From: Eunapius fragilis
Lineage: Eukaryota > Porifera > Demospongiae > Spongillida > Spongillidae
Direction: 5' to 3'
Assembly: GCA_963681505.1 (NCBI GenBank)
Contig: OY811978.1
Span: 8,876,731-8,940,730, forward strand
Length of the DNA: 64,000 bases
A program made the position numbers and the translations under genes. Positions 43,201-56,519 of this stretch are shown in pieces (the first letter of the stretch is position 1; each line of letters opens with the position of its first letter). The notes under the pieces are model-generated. The model saw only the letters and a list, made by a program, of their open reading frames with translations. It did not search any database and was not told the origin of the DNA.

Positions 43201-46182
43201 GATTGTAGTAGTACTGATATGAGAAATAGATCCAAATCCTAGTGCTATGAATTAATCACATTGGGGATTTAATGGGCAAACATACCGTTACTCCTACAAA
43301 GTTAGTGCTTGATAAATGTTGAAAGATTCTCTCATTTGTGACATTGTTGCTGTATGTAAAGTTCTCAATTGAAAATTGACCTGGAACATCGGAGGTCAAT
43401 GAGGCTGCTTTGGCTTGGATCACTTTTTAGGTCTAAAATTAGAATTCAAAAACTGCATTTGAATACATTTGAATGCACACTTGCACAAAGATATGTGGAA
43501 CATTCTAAAGAAATTTTTTACTCTTATCATCACAATCCAATCTACTATTAACGCTATCATCTCCCTATTTTCAACATTACATACCACACCATTTCTACAT
43601 GCAAAAAACATTTTGGTGTCTTGCACTGACGTTACTGACCGGATACACCCATGGGAAAACGAAAACGGCCACATCAGACAGAGTGTGCACGGTTTGTGCC
43701 AATGATTTAGGCACCTGCTTCTGATATACAGAATGTCTAATCATTTATGTAAGGAAATAGTGTGATATGTAGTGTTGAAAATTATGAGTTGATGGCGTTA
43801 ATAGTTCAGAAAATATATAAATTTGGTTTTGATGCTATAATTATAATTATATTTATAATATGGTAAAATTTTGTTGCAAGTTCCGACTCTCCTTTCAAAG
43901 TTCCTGCACTAGTTTCCACACCATTTTTTTCTCTCAGTACAATGATTTTGGTATTCCAGATATATCTGAAGTTTGTGCTGCTATGAGTAAAGAAGTTACC
44001 AACAAATTTCATATCTCCCCAGGTATAAGTGTCATAAAATTGGATTTGTTATAAGTACCCATCTATAAAAATACCAAATTTGACACGTGTCAAACACTCG
44101 TTTCTGAAGATGTGGAATTGTAACTGGATGGATCAGTAAACTTTGTTTGAAATTATCTAGAGTACCAAAATTGATTTCCATAGAGAAATGGGAACAGGCG
44201 TAGGAGATTTGAAAGGAAAGGGTTTAATTTTGCGAAGATATGCAGTTATATGTAACATACAATCTTTATAGTGATAAAATGACAACCCCACAAGGCCGAT
44301 TTTGCTGGACACTGTCCCATGTTAATATTATATGTTCTGCTGTGTTCACATGTGTGGAAGAAGTCACCGCCAGTAATGGAGCAAATTACATTGAATTGAT
44401 ACCTGTGCAGTTTTTATACCGCATACACTAGTATGATAAATCACAATGACAATGGTACTGCACCTTGGACGGTTTTGTTAAGTGCAAGTGCATATGTCCA
44501 AATGGCATCAAAGAAGGTGACATCTTCTTTCCCTTTATCCAGACCAAGGTCAGAAGCACATCGGATATACATATCATGGTATTGTGAATAGGTCTGCATG
44601 TATGGGTAGCACGGGTGTATGTTTGCACTACAATACAATTACACTCACAAGCCCAGATAACGAGGCATTTTCATTGAATTCTGCATCCAACGTAACAGAT
44701 AGTGCTCCATTTAAGGCCATTTCCATTTCACGCTTTGTGCAATTCAATACATAGTCTGCCTCATGGTGTGGGTCCCACCATCCATATGAATACCAGGAAC
44801 GTAATATGAGAACATATTTAGGAAATGTCTTCTTTTTGTGATATGCCTGTGGGGGGAACAGATTTATATACAAATCATGTGCATAGCAAAATCTGGTCTG
44901 AGAAACATTGGTTTTCTACATTTCATAATTTCAAGATTATGCGCAAGGCAATCAGCACATTTTTAATGCACATGACTTTGGTATTCTAATATGATTCCTT
45001 AGGATATGGATACATTTTTATATTTAATCATTATTAATATTACTATGATGCTTACTTCACAGACAACTTTTCTTGCATCAGATTCATACATTGCTAATTC
45101 AATGATGCGAGCATCCTTTTCCTTTCAAAGATAAATAAAGAAATATTTTTAATCTACTGATGATACAAGAAAAAGGTAGCATATTTGAGGCAAGAACAGG
45201 ACCTATTCCACTCGGTATTGCTTACAAAGAGATCTCCATCTTGAATATGAAAATCTATACTGCTCTGTTTATTAGAATTGTCATATATGGTGGATGTGAT
45301 GTTGTCTAGATCACTCAAAAGTCCTTTTGTGTCATCCAGGACCTGGGGAGAAAAAAGTAACAATCACAACGACAGATGCAGCATATATTTGTAGAAACAT
45401 CAACTAGTTCATTTTGAACTTTTGTATAGCATTACTAATTATAAATTACTACATAACTGGCACCATGCTTGGGAAATCTAGAAACTTCACTTATGAGTGG
45501 ATTCTTGCCTATATTGGCACATATATTATCATCATCAGCACATTGCTAAAGCATACTGTAATGAATACATCTCTGTTAGGAGCAATTGTGTGAAGTTTAT
45601 GCCATCCATATTGATCGATGAGTGCTTTGAAAATATTGGACAATGATGCTTCAGTTGGAATCATTTGAAAGTATCTTTTGAATCTTGTTCTGTCTTCCAG
45701 TTCAGGAGCAGCAGAATCACATGATACCTGTAATATGAAAAGTTCCATGAGGAGCTTTTACATGCACAAACAGGCTTTTGTAAAACACAACTGAACTTAA
45801 ATCTAAGTGCAGTGTTTATTTTGTCAGTCATTTATTGCTAGCTATTATACTTCATAGTATTCAAAATAGACCTATACAATTATAAAAACTGATGCATCAT
45901 GACAAAATCTCTATTCAATGCTTTGTGAAATAGTCATTTCGTTTTATAGGCAATCAGTTTAAATTTATTGCAATAGAGAAGAAAATGAAGTATGGTTGAG
46001 ACGGTTAGGTTGTATAGACATCTCATGCATATTGGGCTCACTTGGGTTATGTTGAAGTAATGGTTGATACCAGCTACTGCAATAGTGGCGTCTTCGCATC
46101 CAGAACCGACTAACCCAATAATAGTCGGTTGGTCCCATATGTAGTTTTGGAAGAAGGTATCGTAGGCAACATTCTGTTTACA
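40258..46182 (-). CDS. GABA-B-like metabotropic receptor, gene 3, exons 2-17 (812 aa, exon 1 beyond window)
   Basis: Exons: 46042-46182, 45557-45727, 45226-45342, 45056-45121, 44649-44846, 44464-44593, 43286-43422, 42990-43065, 42841-42936, 42570-42714, 42384-42510, 41997-42104, 41457-41603, 41035-41367, 40706-40843, 40258-40566. Together they are 2439 nt, in frame throughout. Domain order is as in gene 1: flytrap domain without signal exon, seven helices, coiled coil (SSLEDRIKQLEAELSTLKK, better heptads than gene 1), acidic tail ending VTEDVK. In exon 8 the first acceptor (TTTTAG at 43433) would shift the frame; AAAAAG ten bases later keeps it. Exon 1 is expected at about 64010, giving an intron of about 18 kb. 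It is likely a functional paralogue of gene 1. Confidence 0.87.
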
Positions 46183-48830
46183 CTGAAATAAATTGCATCA
46201 TTGTAATCTGAATTAGTGGATTTACAGACAAAACAATGAGCTGTAGGATAGATGAGTGACTTTAATAATTGTTCAAAAGTGTTCATATGGATGCATGTAT
46301 CATAGATTCGCTGACTGACAGTTCTGATGCACTGTGTATACATGGTTTGGTATAAAAATGGCCTGAATAGTTCCTAATGTACAAATGCTCTTCCAAGATG
46401 TTATACGTTACAAGTTCATTCCCTGCATATGTCTAACTGGCAGTGCACCACCTAATGATTTAGAACGCAACCTACATCACTAATAATTTATGCTACGGAT
46501 AAAAAGATAATTATAATTATAATATAATATTACATGTCGTGAGATATTTAGTTTTGGAATACGAAATGAGTCACATGGAAGTAGCGTCATTTGGATCTAA
46601 TTTATTAGCCCACTCAAAAATGTTATAGTTTCCCGTCACGAAAATATGATGTGGGTTGACGGTGCATTAGAATTATGTATTATCATGAATATGATAACGT
46701 GGAATTGAATGAACTCATCATATTCAAAAAAAAAAGTTACTTTTCAGTCTAACAACCTTCTTGTTGAGTGGTTTCATAAAACTGTACGGTGATTTAATGT
46801 AAGATATTTTATGGCCAATAATGCAAGCTAGTTTAGGCTGTCAGTTATTAAGCATGCGGGTGTCCGTCCGGACATTTTATCCTCGGAACCGGCATCTGCC
46901 GGATAATTAGTCCTAGGACCCCCGGACAATGTATCCTAGTATGCCTTAGCACTAAGGCCCCCTCCCCTCCCCGGATAATGTATCCTTGGATAATACGTCC
47001 CCCTTAACTGTAAGCTTACGTCTCTCCCTTCAAAAACATAAGGTATATCATAGGTCTCATTGGTTAGTAGTTTTTGCACTTTTAATGAGCTCATAATGGC
47101 AAGTGTTCAAAGTGTTAAAGTTACACGTGAGATTTTATATGCAGCGATAAATATATATGGCCATACATTTACGTGCATGTATGCATGTATAATGTCTGCC
47201 CAATCTTTTTCTATCTATACCTAGAAGGACTTGGAGCAACAAGGAAGTGCATTTGACATTGTAAGAATTGTAAGGCTCTTGCTTAGCATAACTGATCTTT
47301 CAACCATAACTGATGTTGAACTTATTATATCAGAAGGGGATGAGTGGACCAAGATCCGAGATGATGACGACGATAGATCCTCCGGAGAAGATGATGGAGC
47401 CACGTGCACTTTTGACAAAACTACAAGGAGATTGGTAATCAATATGGTAGGCATTTAAAAGAGTTAAACGTTCCCATTCAAATTCCAATCTGGAAAAAGC
47501 AAAAGATGTGGAAAATGAGCTGGAGAAAAGCCTTTCTTCAACTCCGGGCCAAGTTGAAACATCCTTCCCGCTCCTAAATATTACTGGATATTACTTGGTT
47601 GAGCCGTTCCTCTTTATACCAGTATACAAGCTGTTTGCTTCAGTGGTTGATGAGGCCATAGAAGAACCCACAACTTTGTATATACCGATAACGTATATGC
47701 ATTAAGGGGGGGGGGGGGAATCCTAAGGGGAAATGCAGTTTGAGTGTTCACAGCACCTTTGTGTATTCATCCACCAGCCAGAAAGAATCTATACTTTGCT
47801 AGGTTTGTTTAGAAGATTTTCTCAGGAAAGCACCCCATCACACTGTTTAGCTTTACATCCTGTTTGCAGGCTATAGCTGTGGACCTTCAGTGTTGTGGTC
47901 ATTTGAGGTGCTGGCTTATACGTTTTTCTGACTCTAGCTGTGTATAACAGCATGGACACTTCACCTCTGTACACTTCAGTGAATTCCATGAACCATTTCA
48001 CTGTGCAAGTGTGGTACATACAAGTGCATGGGTTGGCAGAGGATCACCAAGCAGATTGGGCATTGCAGCTGGCCAAAGATGGCTGCATGGGTTATTTATT
48101 GTTGCAAGTGGAACATCTTGTCACTTACTTATGTCGCTACTAATAGTATACAGAAAAGAGCTGTGCTGCAAACTCAGAGCATTGAAAAAATGCCCTTTTC
48201 CTTAATTTTCCCTGTAGCTCCCAACGGGTTCCCTGCAGCGCTTTTGAGTCATCTCCATGTCCAGCAATTTCGGACATCCATACATGTCTATGCATTGAAA
48301 ACGCATGTAAAGTATTTGATTTTTTTCAAACATTAAAGCAGTAGGATTATTTTTTTAAATATAAGAAATGCATTATTTTATTTTTCACTTTCATTTTGCG
48401 AGCAGGAGAATCAAGAACAAAATTAATTACTTTCGTTATTACGTAATCATTTACTTTAGAGGTCAATAATGAAAATGATTAATAAACATCAAATGGTGGG
48501 CGCGCCCTAATAGTGCACATTATAAGTGCTGGTGCGTGTGTGAGTGGGAGGAGCGTGTGGTTATCTAAATGCTCGAAATGTGCCCTTGGTTCAATACATA
48601 TGAATATTTCTTTCATGCATCGGCGTGGATAGACGAACGTGCGCTCGGCGTGCATCTACCTGTTTGCTACGACTGCGTAAGTTAACGGTCCGTTCCTTCA
48701 TACCTCATCCCGATATGCGCAATGACACACCACGCGCACGTGCGCACACACACATTCCCACATACTCCTAGCTCTATTTCCTGGGGTGCACATTAGGAAG
48801 AATCACTTTAGCTGATGCTGATTAAATGTT
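46183..48830. repeat. Intron 1 of gene 3, segment shared with gene 2 intron 1
   Basis: Partner of 34625-37430. It includes the single-copy GGATAATGTATCC region near 46950 and the protein-like pieces SAFDIVRIVRLLLSITDL (47240) and LAEDHQADWALQLAKDGCMG (48035). These may be remnants of a decayed gene; no family recognised. Confidence 0.45.
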
Positions 48831-48960
48831 TAGTTTGAGGGCAAGAATGGGTTAAATATTTCTAGCCGCTAGTCGGTTGTGTCGTCTGGGTGTGGTCTGT
48901 ACTTTGGGCAGGATTGGGTTAAATCTATCTAGTTGAGTTGCCTGGTAGTAGGGTAGCTTA
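48745..48960. repeat. Repeat unit GGGCAAGAATGGGTTAAAT, first block
   Basis: Blocks of GGCAAGAATGGGTTAAAT, TAGTCGCTGGTCAGTTGTG and TCTGGGTGTGGTCTGTACC recur here and at 51786-52280, with CA tracts and CCCAGCTCTTTTCCT between them. The XPG-type element 48971-51754 lies between the two halves, as if inserted into an existing tandem array. Confidence 0.6.
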
Positions 48961-48970
48961 TTGATATTAT

Positions 48971-51754
48971 TGTTACGGAGCGGATAAAAGCATCAAATTT
49001 TGTATGAAGATTCATTAGCACTGACTGATCAAAACTAGCCTAGGAGCCCTCCAAAATCTTTGCCCTAACCCCAAGAAATATCAAAAACAAATGAGAATCA
49101 TTGTGTTGGGTGTAACAAAATATAATAAATGCATTGTGTATCATTCATTTAATTGTGACCTAAAAAGGATGTTGTTAATTACATGTAAATACACCTGCAC
49201 TTGCAAAGTGGTGAACACGGTAGATTTGATTTGATACATTTGCATCTCAAACACTCTCCTTTGCATGTGCATTTTATCAGTTCTCTGCATGCTTTTGATA
49301 CCTCTAGAAGTGTAATCCAAACTGAAACCCATGATTCAGACTTCTTGATCCATGCAAATTCTTGTGGAGAGGGAATAGCTGCTTGTGCCTGCATAGAAAT
49401 AGTCCAGATTCCTGCTTGGTAAATGGCTCGTTGAGAGTGTTGAAGCAAGGCATCTTGTGTCGGTGGCATTCTGTCCATGGGTGGACTTTTCAGGCAGAAT
49501 GATTCCCTTCTAACTTCATTTACAGAAATATGCTGGCTGGTTTTGTCGTACATCAAAACTGCAAGTCTCTCTAGCATTTGAAAATGGTGAGAATCAACGT
49601 TGAAAACCACAAATGGGTTACAAGCCAGATGCATGAATGTTTCTGTAACTTCATCACAGGCCTGCCATGCATTCCAGGCTGACTTCTTGCCTTTACCCCT
49701 GAATGATGATGTAGTGTCACAACCTGTGAATGCATGGAACACAGGCAATGCTTGTGACTTATGGTGCCCAAGACTGGCACAAATGTGAACAATGCTGTAA
49801 AGAGTATAGTTTTTGCCTGTGCCAAATGCAACCCAGATGTCTGCTGAAGGTTGAATGGTAGCCAACATAGCACACACACCTACTAAGATAACAATGACAT
49901 CTGTGTCCACAGTACGAACAAGAACTGACTTCATCCCCTGTTCAAGTGCATGCATTACATGGACCACAATGCGAGTGTCTGCTTCCTCATGATTGCAGGC
50001 CAACATGGGTCTGCTGGAATTCATGGATTCCACATATTGACCTGATGTAATATAGACAGATTTATCTGGTGGCCATATGATCCCTGCAACTTTAGAGGTC
50101 AGGAAAGCAAACAATTCTTTCTTGTTCTTTGTGTCACGAAGAAAGTCCATCCAGTTACCTGGAATCTGTGTTTGCCCTGACACCTTTCTACGGACACCCT
50201 TTCCTCTTTTCTTACGAGTACACTCTTTCAAGCTGCCTGCAATATATGTATCCCACACAATATCCAATCTGGCAGTACCTTGCAGCAGCTTCTCCAGATA
50301 AGGAATGAATACATTGTCTGCATAATCATTGAATGTGACAACACCTGCTGTTGGAAGGCAGTGGACAATGACAGCACCATCTAAGATTTTGCACTCATAA
50401 GTAGAAGGTGGTTCCAGGTCCCCTGGTTGTTCAATGCATTTTACTTGATCTGATTTTGTGCTGGGCAAATGGAGCGTACCAAAATCTGAAAGAGATGGTG
50501 GGAAAGACTGTATTTCGTGTATTTGAGGCTTGCTGGCGGTGATTTCTCTTGACATTCTAGTGGAAAGCAGCCAGTGAATGTAAAACCATCATGACAGAAG
50601 ATGTCTTCTCTAATGATATATGCAGCCTTTGCTAGAATTACAGCATCCTCAGTAAAGTCTCTCCTTTTAAGAGCATCTTTCAACATGTTTCGCATCCCTT
50701 GTCTGAAAATAAGAGCAATGTTTCTACCATCAAACTGCCCTGCTTGTGCTACTACAAAATGTTCTAACAACTTTTCCTTTAATCTGGTTTTGTTTACTTG
50801 TTTCTGGATACCTAATTCTTTAAGGCGACTTGTATAAAGAGAATGGATCTCAGACAGCTTGAACACAGTTTCCCCACTCTCTACAACTTGTTCAATGTAA
50901 GTTGTCAACTCAACAAATACGCGAGACTCGATAACTTTCTCCGTAGTATGAACCCCTGCATCATTGTCTGACTTCCTGACAAGACTGCGATAGCGATTTC
51001 TTAGATTAACCATGCATTTGAGATGGCACTTTACTTCCATCGCAAATCAGATCACCACCTACAATTCTGGCTAAAAGTTGAACATCATTTAGTTCTGTAA
51101 CCATAGCCCGCACATTGTAGTCGGCATCAAGCGTCAAGATTTGATGGAGTACACCTTCTTGTTCTCCCTTCTCGCAGAACAAACAGTTCTGAATGTTAAA
51201 CGCATGTCGCTTAATACTTCTCCTGTCATCTTCTAAGTCATCTCTTAGAGCAGTACCATCCCTTTTTATTGCCTTCATCAGCTTATCATTGTTGTACTTT
51301 AAGTGACATGATTTGTGCCAAGATGCACAATGCGCAAGTAAGCTATCTGCACTCAAATCGTTTCCAAAATATAGTTTAGTTGGTAGAGCGTCTATGTCAC
51401 GAAACGACTTTACGTTTGCCAAAGACGATTCGTATACAACTCCCTTGTCACTACGGCTTAAAGCAGGGCTTAATACAGGGCATTTTAAGGCATCCTGTGT
51501 GTCTTCCTGGCAAATAATGCACAAACTCCAGTTCATCTGTACGTTTGTAACGTTCCCGAAGCAATACGCGGCCATGTTAATAACATGAAATTATTGCAAT
51601 GAATGTAATTAAACGCATCCTTACTTCATAGCTACTTCATCTGCTTGTATTTCTCATAGGTGAAATAACTGAGATGGGCTCCTAAGCGAATATTGACCAG
51701 GATTACCCTAAAAAGCTATAATGTAAGTTTTATGCTTTTATCCGCTCCGTAACA
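48971..51754 (-). mobile_element. 2.8-kb DNA element with 23-bp TIRs and XPG-like protein
   Basis: TGTTACGGAGCGGATAAAAG (48971-48990, extending to 48993) is repeated inverted at 51732-51754. A clear target duplication is not visible; flanks read GATATTAT and GTAACAAC. The only gene inside is the broken ORF 49179-51575. The two halves of a minisatellite flank the element. Confidence 0.65.
49179..51575 (-). pseudogene. Multi-copy element protein with XPG/FEN-like acidic motifs, broken
   Basis: Three frames in order. First 51575-51006, CIICQ, CHLKYNNDKLMKA and CLFC Cys motifs ending in GGDLICDGSK. Then 51040-50441, CHLKCMVNLRNRYRSL, SLYTSRLKELGIQKQVNK, FDGRNIALIFRQGMRN. Then 50555-49179, 458 codons. 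One extra base near 51033 separates the first two, and a further break near 50560 seems to include loss of a central segment. In the last frame CNHEEADTRIV, RTVDTDVIVI and FHAFTGCDTTSSFRGKGKK resemble in order the acidic motifs of XPG/FEN nucleases. It ends with a cysteine-rich tail (CTCKGECLRCKC). The family is abundant in cnidarian and sponge genomes as I recall. Nuclease activity is inference. Confidence 0.65.
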
Positions 51755-51785
51755 GTAACAACAAAAATTGGCATTAAGCGTCCGT

Positions 51786-52430
<645 letters not shown>

Positions 52431-52794
52431 CTCTTTTCCTGGGGCATATATTACTAATATTATATTTATCCCCAAAGCCTATGTACATATGTGGTTGTGT
52501 ATTCGTCTACCTACATGTACCTTAATCTGATTGTGGGATACTTGTATTTATTTTGAGGCCTCTCTTTTTTATTACAGGGATGAATAACAAACATTTTAGC
52601 ATATAGCGGAATTTTTTTACTTTCCACTATAAAAATTTGAGTTTCAGATTGTTATGGATTATATAACCAAGGATTATTATAATACGCATAACATGAACAG
52701 GAATACAAGATGCAGCAGAATACACTAATCAGAATAAATGCACTAAATAACGAATGCTATTATTAATACATACATACATATCCAGACACACTGG

Positions 52795-53035
52795 CTATGA
52801 AAGTGACAATGAGGAACTATCCCCCTCCTGAAGGGAACAGCCACATCGTAGGAGGAGGGCTCGGGCATTGGCTCGCACAAGAGTCAAATTAAGGCGGCCA
52901 TACAAGCTGCAGACAACCTTGGACTTGGGGGAGTTGGTCCTTGTGGCAAGGTACGATGCAAGCCGTGAAAAAGCTTGCATCGCTTCGTTGCCCCAGGCTC
53001 CATATTACTCGGCCACAAGGGGAATACATGTCCAT
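52795..53035 (-). pseudogene. LINE-type C-terminal fragment, third copy
   Basis: Minus strand reads CIPLVAE, a stop, YGAWGNEAMQAFSRLASYLA, KSKVVCSLYGRLNLTLVRAN. It is homologous to the end of 21897-22645 and 35041-35430. It has a TTATTAATACATACATA-type tail at 52760-52785 on its 3' side. Confidence 0.6.
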
Positions 53036-53329
53036 ATGGATTATGAAGTTAAAATCAAGATATGTGCTTTAATTATTACTACATAGTTGACGTAATTTTT
53101 TTGGGGGGGGGAAGGGGTCGATTAACTAACTATTAAACGAATTAACAATGTTTATGAGCAATTATAATCCTCTCACCAATAATATAAATAACCTCGATCT
53201 GACTGGTGTATTTGATGACCGGCTGACTTTCGATGTTAGTGGAATATTGAAATACTAACCCTGGTAGGCAAGCGCGAAGTAAGACATTACTTTATGATTT
53301 CAAATGGACCACGACACTAATACCTGTAC

Positions 53330-53659
53330 ACTACGGCAGTGGCCGGCGTCAGCGAGGGGGGTGATTCAGGTCAGGCCAGGTACGACGATAATTGGGGGGG
53401 GGGGGGGGGGGGGGGGGGAGTTGCTGTCCGCTTCAGACCCAATACGAAAAGTGGGGGCCCTTTAATTTTTTGGCATAGGGCCTACTCTACGTTATTGTTA
53501 TTACCGGTTACAATTATGGCTGAGGACCCGGAGCACCCTCTCTGGGATACGTTAGCTTCGGCTATATATACTTGTAACCGTTAATTATTAACGATAATGT
53601 ATTTGCTGTGTGCCAATCAAAGGGCCCCCACTTTTTGTATCGGACCTGAAGCAGACAGC

Positions 53660-53692
<33 letters not shown>

Positions 53693-54090
53693 GGGCGTAG
53701 ACAAGTTTTAAGGGTGGGGGGCTAATTATGGATTTAGACCCGCGATACGACAAGCGGGGGGTGGGGGGCTAGTTATGGTTGGGGGTTTAGTCCAGCGATA
53801 CGACAGTGGGGGTGAGGAGATGTACACTTCAGGCACATTACGAAAGGCGGGGGGGGGGGGGGGGGGGGGGGGAGTTGCTTAGCAGAAGAGGGGGAGGTAC
53901 CTTACATGAAAGGGCAACTCTATGATCTATTCAATAGCGAGCGCTTTACAATTGATTATAACGACTTCAGAAATTTTAATACCTGAAGTGCAAAAATCTG
54001 GGGGGCTAAAGCCCCCCCCCCCCCCCCCCTTTCCATATTGAGTCTGACCTGAAGCACCCCCTTCACTGAAATCCTGGATACGCCATTGAT
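53330..54090. repeat. C/G-homopolymer repeat cluster, second locus
   Basis: Same CAGACCCAATACGAAAAG and TTTTGTATCGGACCTGAAGC modules as at 4190-4890, with G runs at 53396-53419 and 53850-53872 and C runs at 53663-53690 and 54010-54029. It ends at CTGGATACGCCATTG. Internal modules are present in both orientations. Confidence 0.7.
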
Positions 54091-54659
54091 GGTGGGGTAT
54101 GCTATGTCTCCGCAAACAACTATGAGCGTGCACGTAACATTTGCTCCTCGACCCTAAATCATAATGTCTCTACTCCCTCAATTGTTTATCAACTGTATAC
54201 AGTGCACCGCCCCACATCAGAAATAGGGATAGATGTAGATATCAAACATTTTATACTCATTTCACTTCCAAATGCACCAACTGATACACAAATGTCCACA
54301 AGTAATAATCAACGACGACTACTGCATAGCATCATGTCATTATCATCCAGTTAGAATAGTGTCAGGAAAGGAATTGCCATCGTCTTGGAATGGATTTCAT
54401 TTCATCCTATTTAAAAGAGACCAGTGAATCAAACAGTTGATGGTGTACCAACGCAATGTACCATTCATAGCTTTGTGGATGTTATGGTGGAAGAGGTAAG
54501 ACCAAAACCAACATCTAAGAAACAAATAAAAACCAATTAACTCTGTACAATCATATAGCAGATGATATATCACACTGCTGCCTACTACCAATTCCATGGA
54601 TGCAGGAACTAAAGGTTAACCCCATCAAATCCTCTGTGTAGAATTTATATCAGAAATGC

Positions 54660-54904
54660 CCTGCATACAAGTGTGTATGTGTGTGTGTGTGTGCGTGCGT
54701 GCGAGTGTGTATGTGTGTGTTTGTGTGTGTGTGTGTGTTGTATGTGCGTGTAACAACACAGTGTCAGTGTGGGTTAAATTTGCAAGCATACTGGATTTGG
54801 CTACAACAGATAGGAACCTCCATAGAAGGGTATCATTGTTATGATACCCAACAGGTCAAAATAAGTACCTGTGTGTGTGCATGTGTGTGTGTTGTGTGTG
54901 TGTG

Positions 54905-54989
<85 letters not shown>

Positions 54990-55139
54990 AATCACAAAGT
55001 CAGTGTGGGTTCTATTTGCAAGCTTACTGGATATGGCTAGGAAAAGCTAACCAGGCACTGCTATCTAGATCAATCTACCCAAGGTGTACACAGGTCAACC
55101 TCCATGTATGGGCATCAAATGAGCTTGTTAAATAACAGT

Positions 55140-55227
<88 letters not shown>

Positions 55228-55804
55228 ACATGCGTGTGTGCATGTGTGTGCGTGTTAAATCACAAAGCCAGTGTAGGTTCAATTTGCAAGGGTACTGTAT
55301 ATGGCTGGGACAGGCACTGCTATCTAGATCAATCTACCCACAGTGTACACAGGTGAACTCCATGTATGGGCATCAAAAGAGCTTGTTAAATATGTGTGTG
55401 TGCACATGCGTGTGTGCATGTGTGTGTGTGCAGAGATTATATATATGATCTCTGGTGTGTGTGTGCGTGTTAAATCCCAAAGTCAGTGTGGTTTCTATTT
55501 GCAAGTGTACTGGATATGGCTAAAAGCTAACCAGGCACTGCTATCTAGATCAATCTACCCAGTGTACACAGGTCATGTATGGGCATAGCTTGTTAAATAA
55601 CAGTACCTGTGTGTGTGCACATGTGTGTGTGTGCATGTGTGTGCGTGTTAAATCACAAAGTCAGTGTGGGTTCAATTTGCAAGCGTATTGGATATGGCAT
55701 ACGGAATAGCTTATGGGGCACTGCTATCTAGATCAATCTACCCACAGTGTACACAGTTCAACACAAGCTTGCATACCAGACAGGTCAAAATAAAATAACA
55801 GTTC

Positions 55805-55885
<81 letters not shown>
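54660..55885 (+). repeat. Five tandem units of (TG)n plus a unique 150-200 bp segment
   Basis: Each unit is a TG tract followed by TTAAATCACAAAGTCAGTGT, a TTTGCAAGC...TACTGGATATGGCT segment, CACTGCTATCTAGATCAATC and a GTACACAGGT...GAGCTTGTTAAATA end. Unit starts are near 54680, 54870, 55144, 55397 and 55606, and a final TG tract is at 55808-55883. Unit size varies mainly with TG length (up to about 80 bp). Confidence 0.85.
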
Positions 55886-55889
55886 GAGG

Positions 55890-56519
55890 GGAGGAGGATG
55901 AACAGAGCATCACACATACATGTATGCCATCCATCCTATACAGCAATAGGTTAAAGAGGCTGGCAGGCCTACGTTTAATTATTCATGCAGCATTCATCTA
56001 AAAAGAGAGGGTGTTTCAAATAGATTATAGTTAACCATATACAAATATGAGTTAGAATTATATCTACATAATCTACATGTAGGCCTGCATATAAATCGCT
56101 CTTCACTTTCACGGAAAGTGACATATATGTATACATGGACTGTAAAATTAGCCCCCAAAAATTTTTGTATCAGGGCATGCCTATAAAATGATGAATAGAA
56201 ACCTATTAGATATGGATATGAATTTAGACACAATGACTTCAGGCCTATTTATCCCCCCCCCCCAACCCCCAAACTATAAAGATATCTATGTCCATTCAAG
56301 CACAACACTTTTTTTTACACACACACACGCACGCACACACACATACACACACAACACATACACACATACACACACACACACACATGCACGCACCTTATAG
56401 TGTTCTGGTTTTTAACGAACAATTAGTTTTTCACTATTGAATTCGTGGCATTCACCTGCCAGTAGCAATTTGCTCCTGAATTGTTGAAGGAGTTAAATTT
56501 ATTTATCACCTTAAACTGA
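55890..56519. other. Intronic sequence, CA-rich, no gene seen
   Basis: Contains a short poly-C (56252-56268) and interrupted CA tracts (56320-56392). Nothing coding recognised. Confidence 0.5.

Noticed and set aside
51006..51575. A complete small gene of 189 codons
   Set aside because: It ends by a single-base frame break in the middle of a conserved motif that continues in the next frame, so it is the front part of a broken larger gene.
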